Positions 10,101 through 19,087 are shown, counted from the first letter of the stretch. The stretch: 64,000 nt of DNA from Bacteroidota bacterium (GCA_023423405.1 JAFAFR010000014.1:372001-436000), one strand, 5' to 3'. The notes: generated from the letters alone by a model not told the origin. Program-made: numbers and translations.

Positions 10101-10203
10101 GGCGCGAAACCGGGTCCTGCGCGCACGCTGTACGGGTAAAAAGAACGGCCATGCTCAGCAGCACAACTGTTCCCGAAACGATAAACCGGCCCGGCGCATT
10201 CAT
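7108..10203 (-). CDS. Sensor histidine kinase with periplasmic propeller (Reg_prop, Y_Y_Y, LytS-type kinase)
   Basis: A 1031-residue inner-membrane sensor. Order: signal peptide (1-28, ending TACAQD); about 650 residues of two-component-regulator propeller repeats (motifs such as GLPQSFISGLVQD, DGLARYDG, NDGLPCDEFNRYHY), which form the periplasmic ligand-binding beta-propellers; a Y_Y_Y domain (about 690-765, YRYMLEGFDKQWV, YTNIPPGKYRLRV); one transmembrane helix (TLAILAAGGLIYLFVYL); a His_kinase domain of the LytS/YehU type with the phospho-acceptor His in MNPHFIFNCLNSIK near 833; and HATPase_c (PFIENAIWHG, IDDNGIG). It resembles the sensor half of hybrid two-component systems that control Bacteroidota glycan loci, but the regulator is a separate LytTR protein. 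It is divergent from susC. Confidence 0.93.
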   Translation of the reverse strand: MNAPGRFIVSGTVVLLSMAVLFTRTACAQDPVSRPFKTLSIAEGLPQSFISGLVQDSVGFVWIATRDGLARYDGRKFKLFQHKQGDTATLASNIIETIYLDKRGQLWILYETGDIDMLHTASEQLFHFSKHPAYGIMTGLVKPGNSIAEDIAGNLWFLGTNGGVFIYNHNSSSLRFFSEQKLQCTHNKITGIAPYRDHIALITDTALVVMSAEQKVLSSKPYSFPHPRLYDSTRPWKDTYALTTENGDLVIKDLHRLLVYRAAQQDFKEVLPPPKNREDGFHLARDEKGKILIVYPGDLYTLPGNETMAHWKSLLPQPETGFISVIVDHSGILWLGGNGSGIQLHQLRPSGFTGTPYQRSYHEDILEKYLHVSTAEIKNSFLGGMYAYFFRSFNSRDGKIWMYKSTREASKKPALLYYAGGHLVKPAWTYGDSPENAHVDINALAQSRSGKLWGVDFFLHPVFFDTSSLEATVYPAITKTSQQYNNSSVSSMLIDGEDRFWITTALDGLYFYNHSTRELRHYTAADTTGSLPTNQLMNMVQDPGEEHILWIGSLGGGLIRFNKITGTCRVFNMQDGLPNNTIYCVVADSAGNLWCSTNKGIFSFNRKTAAIRSFTYNDGLPCDEFNRYHYFQLPDGRLSFGGIEGYTVFSPEHISDDDFQPAIALTGISINNQQKDYGFPGSPFAAAINSLSELRFPYNQNFLSFEMAALQFSITSKIQYRYMLEGFDKQWVYAGTNNMATYTNIPPGKYRLRVNATNTAGKWSSHFKTLTVVITPPFWKTAWFTTLAILAAGGLIYLFVYLRIKAVRKEEQQAAIFERQATALKEQALRAQMNPHFIFNCLNSIKALIQEDNKKQAVLYLTTFSRLIRNQLSNAQELISLHAELETCKLYFQLEALRFGDSITSDFVIDQQVDLFSVQVPPLIVQPFIENAIWHGILPGNGGKVTVSVRPEGNYIVCLIDDNGIGRQMSMNSKKDQSSTYESKGMKLVQHRLNLYNTISRYGGTADVVDKKDAQGNACGTQIILTFKQEQ

Positions 10204-10349
10204 ACGCGGAAGTTATTTCAGTATTGCGACAAGTATATTCAAAACCGTAAAGATAGTTTCCTCAACAATGTTTTAAGAAGCGGGTTGATAACCGGCGACT
10301 TCTGACCAATGGTTATACCGCCCGGGGCTTTAACTGGTTTGCAGCTTCT

Positions 10350-10379
10350 GCTGCCGCCGGGTTATGTGCTGGCGGCAGC
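10350..10379. repeat. 9-bp perfect inverted repeat upstream of susC
   Basis: GCTGCCGCC at 10350-10358 is matched by GGCGGCAGC at 10371-10379 with a 12-nt loop. It is GC-rich with no T run, so it is not a standard terminator. It could form an RNA hairpin in a long susC leader or be a DNA-binding dyad. Function unknown. Confidence 0.5.
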
Positions 10380-10451
10380 CAATTGTAAACCGGGATAACA
10401 CAACGGTGTATTTGCGTGATACAGGATTTATTGCCGGAGTAGTTTTCTGGA

Positions 10452-10466
10452 ATGGTTTGCAACCAT
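10452..10466. promoter_or_regulatory. Possible regulator-binding palindrome upstream of susC
   Basis: ATGGTT, a 3-bp spacer TGC, then AACCAT form a perfect short dyad 39 bp before the susC start codon. The position is suitable for an operator or activator site. Short dyads arise by chance, so support is only positional. LytTR regulators usually bind direct repeats, so the LytTR protein is not the obvious binder. Confidence 0.25.
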
Positions 10467-10504
10467 AGTGATAACTGCTTTAATCAGAAAACAACTAAAC
10501 TGCA

Positions 10505-13500
10505 ATGAATCTAAAAACACAATGCCCTCCCAAAGCGAGGGCACACCTGGCCCGGATGCCGCATCTTGCCCTGCTGGCTTCCTTTGTCTTTTTCTTCCTG
10601 CACCAGGCGCAGGCGCAGGTTGCCAGCGGCAGGATCCTGGATGGGAAGAACAATCCCATCGAAAATGCGTCGGTCTTCATCGTAAATACCAAAACAGGAA
10701 CCACCACCAACAAGGACGGCGGGTTCACCATTCCCGTTCCGGGTGGCGCGGATTCCGTAACCATCGAGGTCTCCAGTATCGGTTTCCTGTCAAAGCGCAT
10801 CAGGGTCAGCGACCAGCCGGCGCTTATCATTCAGCTGGAGGCCGATGCCGCTGCACTGAACGACGTAGTAGTGGTAGGTTACGGCAAACAGAAAAAGCTC
10901 ACACTTACAGGAGCTGTGGTAGATATTAAAGGCGCCGAAATGGTGAAGAGTCCCAACACCAATATTGCCAACTCCCTGGCGGGCCGGCTGCCCGGCGTCA
11001 TCGTCAACAACCGTTCCGGCGAACCGGGAAGGGACGAACCCAGCATCCTCATCAGGGGCCGCAGCACCACCGGCAACAGCTCCCCGCTGGTGATCATCGA
11101 CGGGGTGGAACGCTCGGGCCTGGGCCAGCTCAACCCCAACGATATTGAAAGCATCTCTGTGCTCAAAGACGCTTCCGCCGCTATTTACGGCGCAAGGGCG
11201 GCCAACGGCGTTATCCTGGTGACCACCAAACGCGGATCTGCCAACAGCGCACCCACCATAAACCTCAGCTACAACCAGGGATTCACCAATCCTACCCGTA
11301 ATCCTAAAATGGCCGACTCCTACACGTTTTTCAATGTGTACAATGAAATCGAAGAAGGCGAAGGCCGTCCCGCCCGTTATTCCGACGAAGAGCTGCAGAA
11401 ATTCAAAGCCGGCACCGAACCCGGCTATGCCAATTTCAACTGGTACGATTTCATCGTAAAAGACTGGACACCCCAGCACCGATCCGATATTTCCGTATCG
11501 GGCGGCACCAATAAAACGCAGTACTTTCTTTCCTTCGGCGAAATAGGGCAGCAGGGTCAGTACCGCTTTGGTTCAAGAGAGCTCAAACAATACAACCTGC
11601 GCTCCAATGTAGATGTGCAGGTATCGGAGAACATCAAAGTGGGCATGAACCTGGCCGCCCGTTTCGACGATGCCCACTATCCCTATCAAAGCGCCAATGA
11701 GCTGAACAGCCATATCTATCTCTACCAGCCCAACTGGGTTCCCTACTGGCCGGGTACCGATTACCTCACACCCAACCGCGACAACGATAACATCATCAAC
11801 TGGGTGGGAGACGCCAACGGCTACCGCAATTCGCGCACCAATATTTTCCAGACAACCCTGTTCGGAAGCATTAAGATTCCGCAGGTAAAAGGGCTTTCTC
11901 TCTACGGCAGCGCCAGCTACGATCCCACCAATTCTTTTTCCAAGGCCTGGCAACTGCCTACCTATGTGTATTATAAAGACGCGAACACGGGGGCGTATGT
12001 GAAGGGAAGGTCCGGCCGCGGCGCCAACAATCCCGACCTGAGCGACCAGGCCGAATTTGCCTCCCGGCTCTACCTTACCACGCGGATCAATTACGACCGG
12101 CAGTTCGGTGACCACAGCATCAACGCTATGGCCGGGTATGAGCAGCAGACCAACAAGGGTAATTATGTGATGGCTTACAGAAGCGATTATATTTCCTCCG
12201 CGCTGCCACAGATCTTTGCCGGCAGCACCGATAAAACCAAACAGGCCAACAACGGATCTGAATCGCAGGGCGCCCGCCAGAATTTCTTCGGCAGGATCGC
12301 CTACAACTATGCAGAAAAATACCTGGCTGAATTTACTTTCCGCCGCGATGGCTCTCCCAATTTTGCAGCCAGCAATCGCTGGGGTAATTTCCCCGGCGGA
12401 TCGATCGGTTATGTGATTTCTAAAGAGAGCTTCTTTGACCGGGTCCGTTTTGTGGACTTCCTCAAGATCAGGGCCTCCTACGGCCTGATGGGAAATGACC
12501 TCGTGAACGCTTTCCAGTACCTGCAAACCTACAGCTACGGCAACAGCTATGTGATCGGTGGCAACGATGTAAGCGGACTGGTGCAAACCGGCGCGCCCAA
12601 CCCCAACATCACCTGGGAAACGGCAAAGACCACCAATATCGGGCTCGACGCCGACCTGTGGAAAGGTAAGCTGGGCATCAGTTTCGACCTATTCAAAACA
12701 AGGCGTTCCGATATCCTTACCAAACGCGCGGCTGTTATTCCGGGCTATACCGGCCTGGTGCTTCCCGACGAGAATATCGGCATCGTGGACAACAAAGGGT
12801 TCGAACTGGTACTGTCGCATGCCAACAGGGCAGGAAGGCTTAAATACAACCTTTCGGGCAATGTCGCATTTGTACGGAACAAAGTGATATTCAGTGATGA
12901 ACAACCGGCTGCGGAACCTTACCAGTATGCTACCGGCAGGCCCATGGGCGCCGGCCTCTATTACAAAGCCATCGGTGTGTTCAGCGACCAGGCCGATATC
13001 GAAAAATATCCCCACTTCATCAATGCGCGTCCGGGCGACCTGAAGTACGAAGACATGAACGGCGACGGCGAACTGAATTCACTCGACCGCATCCGTGTCA
13101 ACCAGACGGCCACGCCCGAGATCACGTATGGATTTTCTGCCAGCTTCGAATACGCGGGCTTTGACCTTTCTTTCCTGATCCAGGGACAGGCGAATGCCAA
13201 AGCCTATTTCGGCGATTATTTTCCGGTGATGAGTTACTCACTCGGAAACTTCCTCGACTGGCGCGCAAAAGACCGCTGGACGCCGGAGAACCCGAATGCC
13301 TCTCAACCCCGTGCCTCCTATGAACTGTTCAACAACAATACGGCCGGCTCAACGCAGTGGCTGCTGAATGCATCGTTTTTAAAACTCAGGAACCTGCAAA
13401 TCGGCTATAACCTGCCGCAGCAACTGGTAAAAAAAGCGGATATGCAGAAATTTCGGTTGTATGTAAGCGGTAGTAACCTGCTGATCCTTGCCGATCAGAT

Positions 13501-13591
13501 GAAAGAGCTCGGGTTCGACCCTGAGACCACCGACTACTGGTACTACCCGCCGCAGCGCGTGGTGAATGTCGGAGCAACCATCACTTTCTAA
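10505..13591 (+). CDS. SusC/RagA-family TonB-linked outer membrane transporter
   Basis: A 1028-residue TonB-dependent oligosaccharide importer. Order: signal peptide (1-38, ending HQAQAQ); CarboxypepD_reg-like beta-sandwich (about 39-115, starting VASGRILDGKNNPIENASV); the VVVVGYG motif that marks the SusC class; a plug domain (about 130-240, with SLAGRLPGVIV and ILIRGRSTTG through LKDASAAIYGARAANGVILVTTKRG); then the 22-strand barrel ending in VVNVGATITF. There is no N-terminal STN domain, so signalling through an anti-sigma factor is unlikely, consistent with control by the divergent two-component pair. SusD follows 10 bp downstream. The imported glycan is not determined; linked enzymes suggest galacto- or hexosamine-containing glycans. 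Confidence 0.97.
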   Translation: MNLKTQCPPKARAHLARMPHLALLASFVFFFLHQAQAQVASGRILDGKNNPIENASVFIVNTKTGTTTNKDGGFTIPVPGGADSVTIEVSSIGFLSKRIRVSDQPALIIQLEADAAALNDVVVVGYGKQKKLTLTGAVVDIKGAEMVKSPNTNIANSLAGRLPGVIVNNRSGEPGRDEPSILIRGRSTTGNSSPLVIIDGVERSGLGQLNPNDIESISVLKDASAAIYGARAANGVILVTTKRGSANSAPTINLSYNQGFTNPTRNPKMADSYTFFNVYNEIEEGEGRPARYSDEELQKFKAGTEPGYANFNWYDFIVKDWTPQHRSDISVSGGTNKTQYFLSFGEIGQQGQYRFGSRELKQYNLRSNVDVQVSENIKVGMNLAARFDDAHYPYQSANELNSHIYLYQPNWVPYWPGTDYLTPNRDNDNIINWVGDANGYRNSRTNIFQTTLFGSIKIPQVKGLSLYGSASYDPTNSFSKAWQLPTYVYYKDANTGAYVKGRSGRGANNPDLSDQAEFASRLYLTTRINYDRQFGDHSINAMAGYEQQTNKGNYVMAYRSDYISSALPQIFAGSTDKTKQANNGSESQGARQNFFGRIAYNYAEKYLAEFTFRRDGSPNFAASNRWGNFPGGSIGYVISKESFFDRVRFVDFLKIRASYGLMGNDLVNAFQYLQTYSYGNSYVIGGNDVSGLVQTGAPNPNITWETAKTTNIGLDADLWKGKLGISFDLFKTRRSDILTKRAAVIPGYTGLVLPDENIGIVDNKGFELVLSHANRAGRLKYNLSGNVAFVRNKVIFSDEQPAAEPYQYATGRPMGAGLYYKAIGVFSDQADIEKYPHFINARPGDLKYEDMNGDGELNSLDRIRVNQTATPEITYGFSASFEYAGFDLSFLIQGQANAKAYFGDYFPVMSYSLGNFLDWRAKDRWTPENPNASQPRASYELFNNNTAGSTQWLLNASFLKLRNLQIGYNLPQQLVKKADMQKFRLYVSGSNLLILADQMKELGFDPETTDYWYYPPQRVVNVGATITF

Positions 13592-13601
13592 AACAGAGCA
13601 A

Positions 13602-15227
13602 ATGAAAAAACTATTATACCTGGCATGCATGGCCGTTATGGGCTTGTCGTGCAACAAACTTGAACTGGATCCGCTTGACAGGTTGTCGGAAACCAATGTA
13701 TGGAACGACCCCTCCCTCATTCAACTGTATGTAAACGGAAATTACAGTTGTCTCCTGCACGAATTCCAGCAGGACCTCCTGTCTGCCGCCTGCGATGAAA
13801 CCTATTGTATTCACAACTGGGCCAACATGCGGGTGATGCAAAATGGAGAGATCAGCGCCGACAACATCACCGGCGTATCCAATAAGATCAACTATTTCAA
13901 CTGGGCCTACGGTTATATCAGGAACATCAATATCTTTTTCGAAAAGATCGACAACGCGCCCGGCGACGAGGCTTTTAAGAACCAGGTGAAAGGAGAGATG
14001 ACCTTTCTGCGTGCTTACCTCTATGCCAACCTGGCCTGGAGATATGGCGGCGTTCCGCTGATCACAAATGTGTTTGAACTGAACGACGACTATACCGTAA
14101 GCAGGGCCTCTTATGAAGAGATGGTGAACTTTGTTAACGGCGAGCTCGATAAAGCGATCGCCCTGCTGCCACCCGACCAGCCAGCCAGCCAGAAAGGCCG
14201 CGCCTCCGCCAACGCCTGCAGGGCGCTCAAAAGCCGGGTGCTGCTCTATGCCGCCAGCAAACTGAACAACCCGCAGCACGATGCCGTAAAATGGCAGGCC
14301 GCTGCAGAGGCTGCCCAGGAATTGCTGAACGCGGGCTACTCGCTGAACAATGATTACCAGTCCACCTTCCTCGGCGACAACAGCGAGATCATTTTCGCCC
14401 GCTATTTTACACAGGCGAACACCACCAGCTTTAACCAATGGCAGGGGCGCAACGGGTCCGACGGCTTCGGGGCCAATAACCCCACGCAGAATCTTGTGAA
14501 TGCCTATGAAATGAAAGCCACGGGAAAACTGCCCTACCTGGAGGCAGCAGATGGCACGCTGACGCTGAATCCCGGATCAGGCTTTGATCCCGCGCATCCC
14601 TACGATGGCAGGGATCCCCGTTTCGACGCTTCCATCACTCACGACGGAACGGTTTGGGCCGGCCGTGAAACGGAAAGTTTCGAAGGCGGCAAAGATTCGC
14701 CGGAAAGCGCCACGGCAGGATGGAACGCTTCCCTCACTTCTTACTACATGAAGAAGTTTATGAATGAGAACATTCCGCCTTCGGGTTCCACCGTACGTCC
14801 TACCAACCCCTGGATCTTTTTCCGTTATGCCGAAATACTGCTTAACTATGCAGAAGCGAAATTTGAACTGGGCGATGAGGCCACGGCAAAACAATACCTG
14901 AATAGGGTGCGTGCCAGGCCTGGTGTGGAAATGCCACCGGTTACCGAAACAGGCGAAGCGCTCAGGAAGCGCATCGAAAATGAAAGAAGGGTGGAGTTTG
15001 CTTTTGAGGGACAACGCTTCTTCGACGTGCGCCGCTGGAAAATTGCGGAGGCTACAGAAATAACACCGCTCCTGAGTATGGATATTAAAAAAGACGGCGG
15101 CACAAAAACCTATATCATCACGAAACTGACCGACCGGCTTTTCAGTGATGCGAATTACCTGCTGCCCATACCACGTGCGGAAATTGATAAGAGCAAGGGC
15201 TCGCTTATACAAAACCCCGGTTATTGA
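13602..15227 (+). CDS. SusD/RagB-family outer-surface glycan-binding lipoprotein
   Basis: A 541-residue lipoprotein that caps the SusC transporter. The start is the ATG at 13602, giving a lipoprotein signal MKKLLYLACMAVMGLSC with lipobox Cys17. An earlier in-frame start would overlap susC and lacks a signal. The sequence shows the SusD-like N-terminal TPR region (NVWNDPSLIQLYVNGNY, FLRAYLYANLAWRYGGVPL) and the C-terminal RagB region (WIFFRYAEILLNYAEAKFELG, RIENERRVEFAFEGQRFFDVRRW, ending YLLPIPRAEID with NPGY). Its stop overlaps the ATG of the next enzyme gene by one base (TGATG), so the transporter and enzyme are tightly coupled. Confidence 0.96.
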   Translation: MKKLLYLACMAVMGLSCNKLELDPLDRLSETNVWNDPSLIQLYVNGNYSCLLHEFQQDLLSAACDETYCIHNWANMRVMQNGEISADNITGVSNKINYFNWAYGYIRNINIFFEKIDNAPGDEAFKNQVKGEMTFLRAYLYANLAWRYGGVPLITNVFELNDDYTVSRASYEEMVNFVNGELDKAIALLPPDQPASQKGRASANACRALKSRVLLYAASKLNNPQHDAVKWQAAAEAAQELLNAGYSLNNDYQSTFLGDNSEIIFARYFTQANTTSFNQWQGRNGSDGFGANNPTQNLVNAYEMKATGKLPYLEAADGTLTLNPGSGFDPAHPYDGRDPRFDASITHDGTVWAGRETESFEGGKDSPESATAGWNASLTSYYMKKFMNENIPPSGSTVRPTNPWIFFRYAEILLNYAEAKFELGDEATAKQYLNRVRARPGVEMPPVTETGEALRKRIENERRVEFAFEGQRFFDVRRWKIAEATEITPLLSMDIKKDGGTKTYIITKLTDRLFSDANYLLPIPRAEIDKSKGSLIQNPGY

Positions 15228-16840
15228 TGAACAGAAGAAATTTTATCAGGCTCACCGGTGCTTCGGCCGGAGCGCTTCTCCTGTCGCGTTATGCGACAGC
15301 GGGAGGCGCTCCCGCCACCGGGATCGCACTGCCCGACGCCGTGCATGTTTTGTGGAACAACGAATTTGTTCCCATGCAGTCGGCGGATCAGCAAAACTGG
15401 ACCTATAGGGATATTACCGTGCAACTGGAGAATGGCCGGGATGTCGTGGCGGTGTACATTCAGTCGCCCGAAACGGCACTTGCCGAAATCCGCATCTCCT
15501 GGAAATTTGCCACACCCCGCGAAGCGAAACTGCTGGGCGATGCCTGGGAACGCAGCTATGCCGATCTCTCTTTTCAATCGCCTGAAGCCACAGCGAAAAT
15601 GCCCTGGTACTGCATTGCACACAACCATAAAGAAACTTCCTGTTTCGGTGTGAAGACCGGTTGCAGCGCTTTTTGCTACTGGCGCATCGATACGGGCAAC
15701 CTGCACCTGCACCTCGATACACGCAATGGTAGTGATGGTGTGCTCCTGGGCAACCGCAGGCTCCATGCGGCAGACATCGTCACCACAAAAAACAGCGGCC
15801 GCGAAAACCTGTTCGCTACGGCGCGGCGTTTTTGCGGTCTTCTCTGCGACCAACCGCTTTCGGTGAAACAACCGGTCTATGGCATTAACGACTGGTATTT
15901 TGCTTACGGCAACAACTCAGCGAAGCTGATCCTGGAACATACCGCCCTGTTGTCGCCGCTGGCAACCAGCACACTGAACCGCCCCTTTTCCGTGATCGAT
16001 GACGGCTGGTCGGAGGGAACCGATTTTGCGCGGACCAACCATAAATTTCCCGATATGCCGAAGCTGGTGGACGACATCCGGCAACTTGGCATGCGCCCGG
16101 GTTTGTGGACCAGGCCCCTGCTCGCAAAACCCGGTGTGAACAGCAACCTGCTGATCCCAGGCCGCGGCGATATTCTCGATCCCACCCTCGACGAAAACAT
16201 TCACTATGTACAACAGCTCCTCCATTTGTATAAAGAATGGGGATTTGAATTGGTTAAGCACGACTATACAACCTTTGACATTTTCGGGCGCTGGGGAAAA
16301 GAAATGAACCAGTCGATGACCGCACCGGGGTGGCAGTTCCACGACCGGTCCAGAACAAATGCAGAGATCATCCTGCAATTGTACAGGGCCATCCGTGCGG
16401 CATCGCCCGACATGTATCTGATCGGCTGCAATACCATCAGTCATTTGTCGGCCGGCGTTTTTGAACTCTACCGAACAGGCGACGATACCAGCGGAAAAGA
16501 ATGGGAACGCACCAAAGAAATGGGTGTAAACACCATGGGTTTCCGCATGGTACAGCATCGTACTTTTTATGAGGCCGATGGCGATTGCGTGGGACTCACC
16601 ACCGCCATTCCCTGGGACAAGAACAAACAGTGGATGCAATTGCTGGCGCAGAGCAGCGCGCCCCTGTTCATTTCTGCACAACCCGAAGCGGTAGGCGCGG
16701 AACAAAGAGCATTCATACGGAAAAGTTTCTTGGAAGCTGCGCGGACGCTTCCTGTTGCAGAGCCGCTCGACTGGCTGGAAAATCAATTTCCTTCGCGGTG
16801 GCGGCTCGATGGAAAGACGGTTCGTTTTAACTGGGATTAA
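15227..16840 (+). CDS. GH36/GH27-like alpha-galactosidase-type glycoside hydrolase, Tat-like signal
   Basis: A 537-residue exported enzyme. The ATG at 15227 is chosen over the TTG one codon earlier. The N-terminus MNRRNFIRLTGASAGALLL has a twin-arginine-like pattern, so folded export is possible. The C-terminal half is a TIM barrel of the melibiase clan: FSVIDDGWSEG near strand 1, FELVKHDYTTFD with the presumed nucleophile Asp346, and FELYRTGDDTSG with the presumed acid/base Asp at 419-420. The N-terminal 200 residues form a beta-sandwich. The family includes alpha-galactosidases, alpha-N-acetylgalactosaminidases and related enzymes; the exact specificity cannot be read from motifs. It is the first enzyme of the susCD operon and so probably acts on the imported glycan. 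Confidence 0.75.
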   Translation: MNRRNFIRLTGASAGALLLSRYATAGGAPATGIALPDAVHVLWNNEFVPMQSADQQNWTYRDITVQLENGRDVVAVYIQSPETALAEIRISWKFATPREAKLLGDAWERSYADLSFQSPEATAKMPWYCIAHNHKETSCFGVKTGCSAFCYWRIDTGNLHLHLDTRNGSDGVLLGNRRLHAADIVTTKNSGRENLFATARRFCGLLCDQPLSVKQPVYGINDWYFAYGNNSAKLILEHTALLSPLATSTLNRPFSVIDDGWSEGTDFARTNHKFPDMPKLVDDIRQLGMRPGLWTRPLLAKPGVNSNLLIPGRGDILDPTLDENIHYVQQLLHLYKEWGFELVKHDYTTFDIFGRWGKEMNQSMTAPGWQFHDRSRTNAEIILQLYRAIRAASPDMYLIGCNTISHLSAGVFELYRTGDDTSGKEWERTKEMGVNTMGFRMVQHRTFYEADGDCVGLTTAIPWDKNKQWMQLLAQSSAPLFISAQPEAVGAEQRAFIRKSFLEAARTLPVAEPLDWLENQFPSRWRLDGKTVRFNWD

Positions 16841-16842
16841 AA

Positions 16843-18981
16843 ATGCAACACCCTATGAAATTGTATAGGAAGAGATTGAAAACGGTGCTGCTCTGCTGTT
16901 TGCTGCTGCCCGCTTTCCGCGTTGCAGCGCAGCAGTTTGCGCCCGGCGCCATCAACCGCAAAGAGGTAGTGCAGCGGCATAATTTTCACATCACCAGCAC
17001 CGCTGAACCCGGCCCCACGCAGGTGGGCAACGGCAATTTCGCCTATGGCTTTGACATCACGGGAATGCAAACCCTACACGACCGCTTCACCACGATGTCG
17101 CACTGGAGCTGGCACAGCACACCGCCGCCAGCGGGCTTCAGCGCCGGTGATTTTAAACAGACGCCTGTTAACGTGAACGGCCGGCCCGTTCCTTTCGACC
17201 TTCCCAACCCGCAGCAGCCGGCCCTTACGCAATGGCTGCAGGCCAATCCGCACCGTTTTAACCTGGCGCGTATTGGCCTGTGGTACACAAAGGGGAAGGG
17301 CGGACAGCCTGTTGCTGAAGACATCCGCAAGGCCGACCAGTACGTGGACCTGTGGACGGCCACGGTGGTGAGCCGGTTTGAAATAGATAGCCGGGCAGTT
17401 ACCATAACCACGGTGGGTGATCCGGAAAAGGACCTGGTCGCTTTTCGCATTGAATCTTCGCTGGTGGCTGAGAAAAAACTGGGTGTTTTCATCGAGTTCC
17501 CTTATGCCAGCCTGGAAGTGTTCAGTAACGGTTCCGACTATACGAAACCGGAACTGCATGCTACTGCAGTTATACAAGACAGGGAGAATGCCGCGGTTTT
17601 CAAAAGGGCCATGGACAGCACGCAGTACCAGGTGATGGCAGGCTGGAGTGGTGCTGCCGCGGTTGAAAAGGACAGGCCGCACCGTTATCATATAACGGGC
17701 GGAAGCGGCAACAGCGTTGAATATGTTTTTTGTTTTTCGGAGCAGCCCTTGCAGTCACAGCTTCCTTCTTTTGCAACCGTGAAGAAGCGTGCGGAAAAAT
17801 ACTGGCCTTCGTTCTGGCGCAGCGGCGCTTTTGTGGATCTCTCCTCCAGCAGGGATCCGCGTTGGCGCGAACTGGAGCGGCGCGTGGTGTTGTCGCAATA
17901 CCTGATGAAGCTCAATGCGTCGGGGCCATATCCTCCGCAGGAGACGGGGCTGGTGAACAACAGCTGGTACGGGCGTTTTCATTACGAAATGTTTTTGTGG
18001 CACGGTGCGCATTTTGCGCTGTGGGACCGTTGGCCGCTGCTGGAAAAAAGCCTCGGCGTGTACCGGCAGAACCTCGCGGAAGCCCGCCGCCGCGCGGCTG
18101 CGCAGGGATATGCAGGGGCAAGGTTCCCGAAATGCACCGGTCCCGATGGGAGGGAATGGCCTCATCCCATCCACGCTTTCCTGGTATGGCAGCAGCCGCA
18201 TCCCATCTTTTTTGCGAACCTCGACTACCGCGCGCATCCCGGCGAAGCCAGCCTTAAAAAATGGTCGGATATTGTGGCGGCCTCAGCCGGTTTCCTGGCG
18301 TCTTATGCGGTTTTCGATTCTTCCAAAGGGCAATACAAACTGGCGCCGCCCATTGTATTCGTTCCCGAAAACAACGACTATTACCAGGATGGCAACGGGG
18401 CTTTTGAACTGGCCTACTGGCGCTATGCATTGAAGACTGCGCAGGAGCTGGTAGAGAAAGCGGGCGGTCCTGAGAACCCGCTCTGGGAAAAAGTGCGCGG
18501 GCAGCTTGCGCCGGTACCGCAGCAGGATGGCGTATATGTGCAGTGGGAAAACATCGCCGGCATGTGGAGCAGGTTCAACTACGAGCACCCGGCCCTGCTG
18601 GGTATATACGGATTATTACCGGGCGATGGCGTTGATGCAGCGGTGATGAAAAAGACTTTTCAAAAAGTGCAGGCCGGATGGAAATTCGATACCGGCTGGG
18701 GCTGGGATTTTCCGATGGCTGCCATGACCGCCGCGCGGCTGCAGGAGCCCGCTGCGGCCATCGATTTCCTGTTGCATCCGTCGCCCAAGAACGGGTTCGA
18801 CGCGCACGGCCTGGTGGGTGGCGGTAATCCTTATCCCTATTTTCCAACCAATGGGGGATTGTTGTATGCCATCGCCCTGATGACGGCGGGTTGGGATGGG
18901 GATGGAGGGGTTCCGGAACCGGGCTTTCCCAAAGACGGGTCATGGGTGGTGCGATGGGAGGGAATGAAAAAAGCACCCTGA
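16843..18981 (+). CDS. Secreted six-hairpin (GH15/65/95-like) glycosidase-type protein
   Basis: A 712-residue exported protein, two bases after the GH36-like gene and so in the same operon. A signal peptide ends near VAAQQFAP. The ATG at 16843 is used, with an equally plausible ATG at 16855. The N-terminal segment PGPTQVGNGNFAYGFDITGMQTL and the following beta-sandwich resemble the super-sandwich of GH65/GH95-type enzymes. The C-terminal half reads like an alpha6/alpha6 toroid, with YGRFHYEMFLWHGAHFALWDRWPLLEKSL, a Glu-rich helix NDYYQDGNGAFELAYWRYAL and WGWDFPMAAMTAARL. I cannot assign a GH family with certainty or name catalytic residues. By context it should help degrade the glycan imported by SusCD. 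Confidence 0.6.
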   Translation: MQHPMKLYRKRLKTVLLCCLLLPAFRVAAQQFAPGAINRKEVVQRHNFHITSTAEPGPTQVGNGNFAYGFDITGMQTLHDRFTTMSHWSWHSTPPPAGFSAGDFKQTPVNVNGRPVPFDLPNPQQPALTQWLQANPHRFNLARIGLWYTKGKGGQPVAEDIRKADQYVDLWTATVVSRFEIDSRAVTITTVGDPEKDLVAFRIESSLVAEKKLGVFIEFPYASLEVFSNGSDYTKPELHATAVIQDRENAAVFKRAMDSTQYQVMAGWSGAAAVEKDRPHRYHITGGSGNSVEYVFCFSEQPLQSQLPSFATVKKRAEKYWPSFWRSGAFVDLSSSRDPRWRELERRVVLSQYLMKLNASGPYPPQETGLVNNSWYGRFHYEMFLWHGAHFALWDRWPLLEKSLGVYRQNLAEARRRAAAQGYAGARFPKCTGPDGREWPHPIHAFLVWQQPHPIFFANLDYRAHPGEASLKKWSDIVAASAGFLASYAVFDSSKGQYKLAPPIVFVPENNDYYQDGNGAFELAYWRYALKTAQELVEKAGGPENPLWEKVRGQLAPVPQQDGVYVQWENIAGMWSRFNYEHPALLGIYGLLPGDGVDAAVMKKTFQKVQAGWKFDTGWGWDFPMAAMTAARLQEPAAAIDFLLHPSPKNGFDAHGLVGGGNPYPYFPTNGGLLYAIALMTAGWDGDGGVPEPGFPKDGSWVVRWEGMKKAP

Positions 18982-19087
18982 GCCGGGCACAGCGTTACAG
19001 TCTGCGATCTACATTTAATGGAGTAAATTAGGGATGCGGATATACAGGTGCTGTCCATTCAAACCAAAAACGCAACATCTATCCGGT

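Larger units (their letters stand above)
10204..10504. other. Divergent intergenic region between sensor kinase and susC
   Basis: A 301-bp gap that must hold the promoters of both the kinase operon (minus) and the susCD operon (plus). I see no convincing complete Bacteroidota promoter (TTTG, 19-21 bp, TAnnTTTG) for either gene. It contains two symmetrical elements, annotated separately, that are candidates for regulator binding or RNA structure. No small open reading frame stands out. Confidence 0.5.

Noticed and set aside
11573..12586. 337-codon minus-strand open frame inside susC
   Set aside because: Antisense shadow of a G+C-rich coding sequence; no domain and low-complexity composition.
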